64,000 nucleotides of DNA from VXPQ01 sp964608315. GTDB lineage: Bacteria > Bacteroidota > Rhodothermia > Rhodothermales > VXPQ01. The stretch is from assembly GCA_964608315.1 (NCBI GenBank), contig CAZSNF010000002.1, forward strand, positions 124,001-188,000, written 5' to 3'. Both the position numbers and the translations under genes were made by a program. Below are positions 26,750-33,853 of this stretch, in pieces. The notes beneath the pieces were generated by a model. It saw only the letters and a list, made by a program, of their open reading frames with translations, made no database searches and was not told the origin of the DNA. The first letter of the stretch is position 1. The number at the start of each line of letters is the position of its first letter.

Positions 26750-27985
26750 TCACAAGAGCATGGCGCGCGCATCCATGTCGAATTTTTCCCGGATTCCGGC
26801 TTGTACGCGATGCAGGCAACGGGGGACGACAAAGGGCTGCCCCGCCACAATCGCCGCGCGCCCCCGATGTATGGAATACGCTCCGTACATGCCGTCGAGC
26901 GTCATGGCGTCCACTGTGTCTACGATCTTTTCCGAAACATTCGTTGTGCCGCCCCAGTCCTTGCGCGTCACGGCGTCGGACATGAGCAATAGCGCGCCAA
27001 AAAACTGCCAGTCTTTACGTTGCACCGCTCCTGTCAGTTTCGGAACGCGCTGGTTCTCTTTCACCAGCCAGCGCAGGACAGGCCGCAACCGGAAAGGAAG
27101 GATATCGGTCGCCGCCTGTAAATCGCGGTGTTCGAGATCCCGCAGCGACGTTACCTCAGCGAACTCCTTTTTGCGCAGAACGGCCGCGGCTTCGTCTGCC
27201 ATTTTTCGTTTTCCCGGCGCGGCGCCGGGCTCGAAGAACGTACGGCCTTCTGTTTCCACCAACCCGAACGCAAGGGTATCCTCCGAAGGCGCGTCAAGCA
27301 ACATGCATTCGAGCGTGTCGGCGTCTACAAAGGAATACTGTTCGGGACGCCCCTGCTCCGCCGCGACAAGAAACGCGGGGCTGAAAGGACGGCCCAAGCT
27401 CGCCTCAACCGCTGCATGCGCCTCGCCGCACACGCGCCGGCGCGCTTCGGCGGGCGCAAAGGCCTGCTCGCAAGCCCGCGCCGTCGCCACGGCAAGGGTA
27501 GCCACATAGGCGTCTGCGCAGGAGGAAGGCACGGCGTTCGCCACCGTGATATCCGCATACGCCGTTTCGGGAACCAGGCGACGAAACGTTTCGAAAACAA
27601 CCCGCACCGGCGCAGGAACCGTATCGGGAAGCGGGCAATCCGGGCCCTGCGTCCAGACTCGGTCGTCGTGGCCGAAGGCAAGGCGGGACGCGACGCCCGG
27701 CGCAACGCGCAGAGCCACCGCCGTGCCGGACGGCAAGGAAAAAAACAGCGCAAAGCCGTTGAAATAATGCGTGTGCTCTGCAAGCAACCCCATGCTTCCA
27801 TGGGCAAAACCGACTCCGGGGATGCTTTTCTCCGCGCCGAAATGTTTTTCGAGCGCAGTTCGGGCGCGCTCCATAAGGCGAGACGGCTCTTCGAACGAAC
27901 GTTCGGGGATGTCATGCGGCCCCCGCACCACGGAAGTCAGCAGAGGCGACGCACCGGCGCGACCGCGAATGGAGTCGGACGACAT
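26750..27985 (-). CDS. GHMP/galactokinase-like protein with degenerate active site
   Basis: 411 residues from ATG 27985. The overall layout is galactokinase-like: GSMGLLAEHTHYFNGF sits where galactokinases have the sugar-binding motif GRVNLIGEHTDYN, VPSSCADAYVAT stands in for the glycine-rich GAGLSSSAA phosphate loop, and FLVAAEQGRPEQYSF stands where the catalytic MDQ motif is expected. The Arg, the sugar-binding Asp, the loop glycines and the catalytic Asp all appear changed. It may therefore bind a ligand without phosphorylating it, or use another substrate. It starts 14 bases after fmt on the same strand and follows its neighbours' codon use. Confidence 0.65.
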   Translation of the reverse strand: MSSDSIRGRAGASPLLTSVVRGPHDIPERSFEEPSRLMERARTALEKHFGAEKSIPGVGFAHGSMGLLAEHTHYFNGFALFFSLPSGTAVALRVAPGVASRLAFGHDDRVWTQGPDCPLPDTVPAPVRVVFETFRRLVPETAYADITVANAVPSSCADAYVATLAVATARACEQAFAPAEARRRVCGEAHAAVEASLGRPFSPAFLVAAEQGRPEQYSFVDADTLECMLLDAPSEDTLAFGLVETEGRTFFEPGAAPGKRKMADEAAAVLRKKEFAEVTSLRDLEHRDLQAATDILPFRLRPVLRWLVKENQRVPKLTGAVQRKDWQFFGALLLMSDAVTRKDWGGTTNVSEKIVDTVDAMTLDGMYGAYSIHRGRAAIVAGQPFVVPRCLHRVQAGIREKFDMDARAMLL

Positions 27986-27998
27986 AAGGATATCCTGT

Positions 27999-28937
27999 CT
28001 ATTCGAACAAATGGCCCGCGGGCAGCGCGCGCCCCCGGAGAAAATCCATGGCCGGAAGCCGCCGACGGCCTTCCGCTTGCAACTCCAGCGCCTCCACGGC
28101 CCCTTCGCCGCACGCCACGACGAGCCGATCCGAAGCCTGCAGCACCTGACCCGGCGCACCCTGCGCCCCGCCCCCATCGGCAAGGCGCGTCCGGTACATT
28201 TTCACCATGCTTTCGCCGTCGCGGGTCCAGGCGCCGGGACGCGGGGACAATCCCCGTATCTGGTTGTGCACCTCGTACGCGGGCCGACGCCATGCAATGC
28301 GCGCGTCCTCCTTGCGAATCCGCGGGGCCGGCGTAGCCTCTTCGTCGTTCTGGGGATGCGCTTGCGCTTGTCCGCAATGGATGCGGCGCACCGTTTCCAC
28401 GACCGCCTCGGCGCCAAGCGCCATCATCCGGTCGTGCACTTCGCCCGCGGTTTCGTCCGGGCCGATCGGCATGGTTTTTTGCAAAATGACGTTTCCCGTA
28501 TCCACGGCTTCTTTCAGGAAAAACGTGCTCACGCCTGTTTCGGTCTCCCCCGCCATAACTGCGCGGCGGATGGGGGCCGCCCCCCGGTACTTCGGAAGCA
28601 ACGAGCCGTGCAGGTTGAAGGCTCCCTTGCGAGCGATCCCGAACACCTCCGGGGGTAGAATGCGAAACGCGACCACCACAATCAAGTCCGGCGCCAGCCG
28701 ACGCACCAATTCCGCAAAAGCCGGATCGCGAAGCGACTTCGGCTGCAAAATCGGGCGGATACCCAGTCTTTCGGCCTCCTGTTTCACAGGCGTCGGAAAC
28801 ATGCGGCGCCCGCGCCCGCGGGGTTTGTCCGGCCCCGTCGCGACGGCAACCGGAACATATCCCGCCTCGGCGAGCCGCCGCAACGACGGCGCGGCGAAAT
28901 CCGGCGTACCCATAAAAACAATCCGCATATCCTGCAT
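27999..28937 (-). CDS. fmt: Methionyl-tRNA formyltransferase
   Basis: 312 residues. Fmt formylates the initiator Met-tRNA using 10-formyltetrahydrofolate. It shows RIVFMGTPDFAAPSL at the start, the basic loop (GPDKPRGRGR), the catalytic region FNLHGSLLPKYRGAAPIRRAV and GVSTFFLKEAVDTG, and the C-terminal OB-type domain. The usual partner def (peptide deformylase) is not adjacent. It lies 39 bases after ftsY and 13 bases before the GHMP-like gene, in a long same-strand run. Confidence 0.96.
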   Translation of the reverse strand: MQDMRIVFMGTPDFAAPSLRRLAEAGYVPVAVATGPDKPRGRGRRMFPTPVKQEAERLGIRPILQPKSLRDPAFAELVRRLAPDLIVVVAFRILPPEVFGIARKGAFNLHGSLLPKYRGAAPIRRAVMAGETETGVSTFFLKEAVDTGNVILQKTMPIGPDETAGEVHDRMMALGAEAVVETVRRIHCGQAQAHPQNDEEATPAPRIRKEDARIAWRRPAYEVHNQIRGLSPRPGAWTRDGESMVKMYRTRLADGGGAQGAPGQVLQASDRLVVACGEGAVEALELQAEGRRRLPAMDFLRGRALPAGHLFE

Positions 28938-28976
28938 GAAAAACCCCGGCGAGCAGATTCGGAGTAGTTTCGGACC

Positions 28977-29957
28977 TTACCCGAACAGCGCGTCCACAAA
29001 CGTCCGCCGATCAAACAACTCCAGATCTTCGATGCGCTCTCCAACGCCTATGTATTTGACGGGAATCCGGAAATCGCTGGAAATACCGATGACGACGCCG
29101 CCCTTGGCCGTGCCGTCCAGCTTGGTGATCGCAATGCCCGTCACCTCGACGCTTCGGGCGAATTCTTCTGCCTGACGCAAGGCGTTCTGTCCCGTAGAAG
29201 CATCCAGCACAAGCAACACCTCGTGAGGCGCTCCGGCGACGCACTTGGCCATCGCCCGACGAATCTTCGCCAGTTCGTCCATCAGGCCCCCGCGCGTATG
29301 CAGGCGGCCCGCCGTGTCCACGATCGCCAAATCCGTATTCCGCGCCCTGGCCGAGGCGACCGCATCGTACGCCACAGAGGCCGGATCGCTCCCCTGAGCC
29401 TGACGAACAAGCAACGCATCGGCGCGTTCGGCCCAGATCGATAACTGCTCTGCAGCGGCGGCGCGAAACGTATCGCCCGCGCCCAGCAAAACGGATTTGC
29501 CCGCATTCCTGTACCGGTGCGCCATCTTCCCGATCGTGGTGGTTTTGCCCACCCCGTTCACGCCCACGACCATGATTACATGCGGACGATTCGGCAAGGG
29601 CGCGTCGAACCCGGCGGGCCGTTCCGGGGCATTATCCAGTAGCAGCGAAGCAATCTCGTCCCGAATCAGGCCGTGCAGTTCCTCCGACGACACGTAGCGC
29701 TCTTCGGCTACCCGTTCCCTGATGCGGTCAATGATCCGGAGCGTCGCCGCAACGCCCGTATCGCTGGCGATCAGCGCTTCTTCCAGCGCATCCAGCGTCT
29801 CGTCGTCCACGGTCTTCTTCCCGCGTACGGCCCGGCGAATTTTGCCGAGAAATCCGGTTCGGGTCTTGTCCAAACTCCTGTCCAAACCTTTGTCCAGGCC
29901 CTTGTCCAGATCCGGAGACGGCGCTTCGCCCGTTTTGAAACGATTCAGAAAACCCAT
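28977..29957 (-). CDS. ftsY: Signal recognition particle receptor FtsY
   Basis: 326 residues. FtsY is the SRP receptor GTPase that delivers ribosomes to the Sec translocon at the inner membrane. The NG domain is complete: GVNGVGKTTTIGKMA (G1), DTFRAAAAEQL, DTAGRLHTRGGLMDEL (G3), TKLDGTAKGG (G4) and IGVGERIEDLELF. ATG 29957 starts MGFLNRFK. The short A-region contains a near-perfect tandem of four-residue units (DKGL DKGL DRSL DK), encoded by 12-base repeats, instead of the long acidic domain of enteric FtsY. Confidence 0.96.
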   Translation of the reverse strand: MGFLNRFKTGEAPSPDLDKGLDKGLDRSLDKTRTGFLGKIRRAVRGKKTVDDETLDALEEALIASDTGVAATLRIIDRIRERVAEERYVSSEELHGLIRDEIASLLLDNAPERPAGFDAPLPNRPHVIMVVGVNGVGKTTTIGKMAHRYRNAGKSVLLGAGDTFRAAAAEQLSIWAERADALLVRQAQGSDPASVAYDAVASARARNTDLAIVDTAGRLHTRGGLMDELAKIRRAMAKCVAGAPHEVLLVLDASTGQNALRQAEEFARSVEVTGIAITKLDGTAKGGVVIGISSDFRIPVKYIGVGERIEDLELFDRRTFVDALFG

Positions 29958-30002
29958 GTGCGAGACGCGCAATAATTGCAAATCCGATACAGGATACGCT
30001 GA

Positions 30003-30581
30003 TCAGGTCGAGGTCTTTTCGCGCTTCGTCAACCGGGCGTACCTGACTCCGTACTCCACAAAAGAGCCGATCAGCAACGCCGCGGTCGCAAACAAACAGA
30101 ATCGCATCACTGGTTCGTCGGCCCGCAGCAGCGCCGCAAACACCGTAACCGCCACGGCCCCCGTGGCCGCCTTGCCCAGCCATGCGCTCATTTCCACGCT
30201 TCCCGTACGATGCGCGAGGACGCCCGACCCCAGCAAAATGAGCGCATCGCGCACAATCAGCGCCGCCAGAAACCACACAGGCAACAGGCCTCGCAGCGTC
30301 AGCGACATCGCAATGACCGCCCCGGCAACCTTGTCGGCCAGCGGGTCCAGCACTTTCCCCCATGCCGAAACGTTGCCCGACCAGCGCGCAATCCGCCCGT
30401 CAAGCCAGTCGCTCGCAATGATAACGGCAAGCAACGCAAACATCCAGCGGAGCGAACCGTCAACGAGGATCAGAAAGGCGACAGGAACCGCCAAAAGCGC
30501 CCGCGTCACGCTCAGCGCGTTCGGGACGGTCCAGAAATTCCCGTCGGGGCGAAAGCGCCCGAACCTACGGGGTAGCGTCAT
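30003..30581 (-). CDS. pgsA: CDP-alcohol phosphatidyltransferase, probably phosphatidylglycerophosphate synthase
   Basis: 192 residues with several membrane helices. The CDP-alcohol phosphotransferase motif D..DG..AR........G...D...D is complete in SDWLDGRIARWS, then GKVLDPLADK. PgsA makes phosphatidylglycerophosphate from CDP-diacylglycerol and glycerol-3-phosphate; other alcohol acceptors cannot be excluded. ATG 30581 overlaps the end of ispG by 17 bases. The TGA stop falls in a 14-base MITE-like end (GGATACGCTGATCA), so the repeat tip forms the gene end. Confidence 0.85.
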   Translation of the reverse strand: MTLPRRFGRFRPDGNFWTVPNALSVTRALLAVPVAFLILVDGSLRWMFALLAVIIASDWLDGRIARWSGNVSAWGKVLDPLADKVAGAVIAMSLTLRGLLPVWFLAALIVRDALILLGSGVLAHRTGSVEMSAWLGKAATGAVAVTVFAALLRADEPVMRFCLFATAALLIGSFVEYGVRYARLTKREKTST

Positions 30582-31653
30582 CGGCGTCTTCCTCCCAGGC
30601 GTCAATGGCTTCCATGACCGCTTCCACGATGTTTTCGGACGGCACGGTGCCCACCACTTTGCCTCGCTTGAAAAGGTGCGCCCGTCCGCGGCCAAGCGAA
30701 ATCCCCAGGTCCGCGCCCGCCGCTTCGCCGGGTCCGTTCACCGCACAACCCATCAGCGCCACGTTGAGGTCCTTCTCGAAACGGGCTTCCTTGACCGCCG
30801 CCTCCACTTTCTCCACGATGGAAAACAAATCGCCTTCCATGCGGCCGCACGTGGGACAAGCGATCACGTTGACGCCTGGACGGCCCAGCCGAAGCGACTT
30901 CAGAATGCGGTGGCCCACCTCGACTTCCCGCACGGAGGGCGTCGCCAGCGAAACGCGGATCGTATCCCCGATCCCGTCGGCCAGAAGCGCCCCGATCCCT
31001 ATCGAACTCTTTACCGAGCCGCTATCGAAGGCGCCCGACTCCGTGACCCCGAGATGCAACGGAAAATCAGTTTTTTCCGCCAGCAACCGATAGGACCGAA
31101 TCATAAAAAACACGTCCGAGTGCTTGACCGAAATAACAAGGTCCTCGAACCCGTGGCGCTGGCATATCTCTACATGCCGCATGGCGCTTTCGAAAAGGGC
31201 TTCGGGCTGCGGATAGCCATACTTGTCCAGCAGGTCCTTCTCCAGCGACCCGGAATTGACCCCGATGCGAATGGGTATGCCCGCCTCCTTTGCGGCAAGC
31301 AGCACTTCCCGCTCCCATTCTTCCTTGCCTATGTTGCCGGGATTGATGCGCACCTTGGCCACCTTCGATTCGATGGCTTTCAGGGCATACTGGTAATTGA
31401 AATGTATGTCGGCTACGATCGGCACGGACGCGCCCTGCACGATATCCGCCAGCGCATCCGCGTCTTCCGGGCGCGGCACGGCCACGCGCACGATATCGGC
31501 GCCCGCCTCGGCCAGCTGGCGAATTTCGTCGAGAGACGTTTCCACGTCATGCGTTTTGGAGGTGGTCATCGACTGCACCGAAATCGGCGCGTCGCCGCCA
31601 ATTTGCACCGGACCCACTTTTACGGGCCGCGACGCCCTGCGAAATCGCTCCAT
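30565..31653 (-). CDS. ispG: 4-hydroxy-3-methylbut-2-en-1-yl diphosphate synthase (IspG/GcpE)
   Basis: 362 residues. IspG is the 4Fe-4S enzyme of the penultimate MEP-pathway step. The barrel part has PISVQSMTTSKTHDVE, GADIVRVAVP, IVADIHFNYQYAL and KVRINPGNIG. The cluster ligands are in ACPTCGR and MGCAVNGPGEAAGADLGI. ispE of the same pathway is 4.6 kb away at 36277, not in the same operon. It overlaps pgsA by 17 bases, suggesting coupled translation. Confidence 0.97.
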   Translation of the reverse strand: MERFRRASRPVKVGPVQIGGDAPISVQSMTTSKTHDVETSLDEIRQLAEAGADIVRVAVPRPEDADALADIVQGASVPIVADIHFNYQYALKAIESKVAKVRINPGNIGKEEWEREVLLAAKEAGIPIRIGVNSGSLEKDLLDKYGYPQPEALFESAMRHVEICQRHGFEDLVISVKHSDVFFMIRSYRLLAEKTDFPLHLGVTESGAFDSGSVKSSIGIGALLADGIGDTIRVSLATPSVREVEVGHRILKSLRLGRPGVNVIACPTCGRMEGDLFSIVEKVEAAVKEARFEKDLNVALMGCAVNGPGEAAGADLGISLGRGRAHLFKRGKVVGTVPSENIVEAVMEAIDAWEEDADDATP

Positions 31654-31763
31654 GATCGCTCGTCGAAAATTGAAAAAAGAGTATATCCTTTATTTTTACG
31701 AAAGAGCAAGGCGTTGTGTTGCACGGCCCGAAGGCGCCTGCAAATCCCTCAGGACCCAATAAA

Positions 31764-31960
31764 GGATACTCTGATTAAATGTGCAAAGTTCAGAGGCTGC
31801 GAGGGGCGGACGGAACGGGTCTGTGGTTGCGCCTTTTCGCGAATACATAAGGGTGCGCAAACGATGGGCTGGCAAGGGGATTGGGGGCCCGATGTTTCGC
31901 TCAAAGGCGCAACCACAGACCCTTCTTGATCGCCTTGCCTTTAGGCATACTTTGATCAAG
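31764..31960. repeat. Variant MITE-like repeat with a different perfect hairpin
   Basis: It starts as a normal family end (AAGGATACTCTGATTAAATG, then AAAGTTCAGAGGCTGCGAGG) but then contains a new 20-base inverted repeat, GGGTCTGTGGTTGCGCCTTT (31817-31836), exactly matched by its reverse complement at 31903-31922. The far end carries a degraded end-like sequence (GGCATACTTTGATCAA) in direct rather than inverted orientation. It occupies the gap between ispG and the exonuclease-family gene. Confidence 0.65.
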
Positions 31961-31969
31961 CCCTCGCAG

Positions 31970-33052
31970 TTAGTCCCGGGGCAAGCGCAGAGTGACCAGA
32001 AGGGGCAGATGGTCGGAAAGGCGCGCTTCGGGCACCCGGGCGGAAACCACCTCCCACTCTTCGCTCACGAACACATAATCTATCCGCACCGCGGGCAATC
32101 TGGCATGATAGGTCATTCCCCATCCCGCCCCCGCCTCCGCAAACGCGTCGCGCATCCGGGAAGACAACGTACGGTACACCCGGTTGTTCGGGGTGCTGTT
32201 CATGTCTCCGCACAGAATGACGGGCAAGGTTTCCTCCTCGAGCAGCGCCGCGATGCGCTCCGTTTCCCGGGCGCGAATCCGATACGCCGCCCGGTACTGC
32301 CTGAAATAGCGCATGATATTCCCGACGCCGAATGTGAACGAGCGTATGTCCTCCCAGGGCTTCTTTTCCCCAAACGTGCGCAGGTGCGCATTATATACTA
32401 TAAAATCTCCCCCTTGCCATCGTATGCGGGCCCGGATCACATGCGACGCACGACGCCCCTCCGAATACAGGGGCAGGCGGGTTACCTGCATTATCCGGGG
32501 CTTGCTGAACACAGGCTGTTGCGTCCACGCAGCGTTTTCCGGGCGCGCGGACGAAAAGCCCAGCGAGTCGAGCAAGATTGATACGTAGGCGTCGGACCGG
32601 ACAAGGGGCTCCTGGTCGTACCAGGCGACAGACGCCTCCTGCAACCCGATGACGTCCGGGCGGCTTCCCGCGACGAGGCGGGCCATGCGCTCGGGGCGCT
32701 CCGATGTGGCGGCGGACCAGACGGCAGGCGCGTTCAGGGTAAGCAGCGTCAGCGTATCGCTCGAAGCATCCGGCGCGTCCGGGGCGGAACCGAGGCGGTC
32801 GAACGGGTTTGCGCGCAACAGAAAAAGCGCCAGCAGCACGCCATTGAGCACAAGCATGCGGCGATGTCCGGTCAACGCCGTAAATACCGTCATGCCCGCA
32901 AGAGCCAGCGCCATATACGGCAGAAACACAGCGACCAGCTCGAACCACCAGAATGCGCCGAAAGGCGCGTAGTACGCAAGATACCCGGCGAGAAAAAGCA
33001 GGGCGGTCAAGAGGTTAACCGCCGCGAACAGGGTGCGAACAATCCGTTTCAT
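31970..33052 (-). CDS. Endonuclease/exonuclease/phosphatase family membrane protein
   Basis: 360 residues. Three hydrophobic segments occupy the first 100 residues (LFAAVNLLTALLFLAGYLAYYAPF; FELVAVFLPYMALALAG; MLVLNGVLLALFLL), followed by an EEP domain facing outside the cytoplasm. Catalytic landmarks are present: DVIGLQEAS (metal-binding Glu), CGDMNSTPNN (GDxN) and LSDHLPLLV (Asp-His). Substrate unknown; the fold covers nucleases, lipid and sugar phosphatases. ATG 33052 overlaps the rhomboid TGA in ATGA, so translation is coupled. Confidence 0.88.
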   Translation of the reverse strand: MKRIVRTLFAAVNLLTALLFLAGYLAYYAPFGAFWWFELVAVFLPYMALALAGMTVFTALTGHRRMLVLNGVLLALFLLRANPFDRLGSAPDAPDASSDTLTLLTLNAPAVWSAATSERPERMARLVAGSRPDVIGLQEASVAWYDQEPLVRSDAYVSILLDSLGFSSARPENAAWTQQPVFSKPRIMQVTRLPLYSEGRRASHVIRARIRWQGGDFIVYNAHLRTFGEKKPWEDIRSFTFGVGNIMRYFRQYRAAYRIRARETERIAALLEEETLPVILCGDMNSTPNNRVYRTLSSRMRDAFAEAGAGWGMTYHARLPAVRIDYVFVSEEWEVVSARVPEARLSDHLPLLVTLRLPRD

Positions 33053-33714
33053 CAATACATCGTTCGGCCGGGCCGCAACGGGAGCTTGCCCCGCCAGTAC
33101 TGTATCAGCAGGAAGCCGAACAACATCCCGCCAAGGTGGGCGAAATTGGCTACGCCGGGCTGGGTCCCCGACGCGGCGGCCCACAATTCAAGCAAGCCGT
33201 ACAGGATCACGAACCATTTCGCCTTGATGGGAAACAGAAAATAAAGGTAGATGGGCTGGTTCGGAAACATCATGCCGAAAGCGAGCAGGATGCCGAATAC
33301 GCCGCCCGACGCGCCCACCGTCGGATAGAAACCGCCGCTGGACGAAGCCACGATCAGCTGAATCAGCGCGGCCCCGACGACGCAAACGAAATAAAACAGG
33401 GCGAACCGGCGACTGCCCCAGGTGTTTTCGATCTGTACGCCAAAAAGCCACAGCGCGAACATATTGAACAACAGGTGCGTGAAGCCGCCGTGCAAAAAGG
33501 AGTACGTAACGAGCTGCCACGGCAAGAACCCGGCGAAACCTGTGGCAAGCCTCGACGCGCCGAGCGGCCACAGCGCAAACCACTGCATAAGCGCCTGCCC
33601 CAGAAACGGAGTCATCCCGGCGAGAAACACCAGCCCGTTCAGAATCAGCAGATTCTTGATGACGGGCGGAAACATCGAAAATTGCGTAGGGGGGCGGTAA
33701 GAATGCTGATACAT
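33052..33714 (-). CDS. Rhomboid family intramembrane serine protease
   Basis: 220 residues with six or so hydrophobic helices. The family motifs are WQLVTYSFLHGGFTHLLFNM, the catalytic serine in GASGGVFGIL and the catalytic histidine in FAHLGGMLFGFLL. It cleaves membrane-anchored substrates within the bilayer. ATG 33714 (MYQHSYRPP) gives the usual short cytoplasmic head. It is followed immediately by the EEP-family gene with a 4-base overlap. Confidence 0.94.
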   Translation of the reverse strand: MYQHSYRPPTQFSMFPPVIKNLLILNGLVFLAGMTPFLGQALMQWFALWPLGASRLATGFAGFLPWQLVTYSFLHGGFTHLLFNMFALWLFGVQIENTWGSRRFALFYFVCVVGAALIQLIVASSSGGFYPTVGASGGVFGILLAFGMMFPNQPIYLYFLFPIKAKWFVILYGLLELWAAASGTQPGVANFAHLGGMLFGFLLIQYWRGKLPLRPGRTMY

Positions 33715-33853
33715 CGTCCGATGCGCGTACAATGACAATCCTTGTCCCTGTCTTAACGACAAACGCCGGTAAAGTTGCGTTTTCCTTCGGAACGAACGCC
33801 CGAAAACCGGCATTCAATATGTTTTTCCTCCTTTGCGGCCCTTTCTGACGCCC

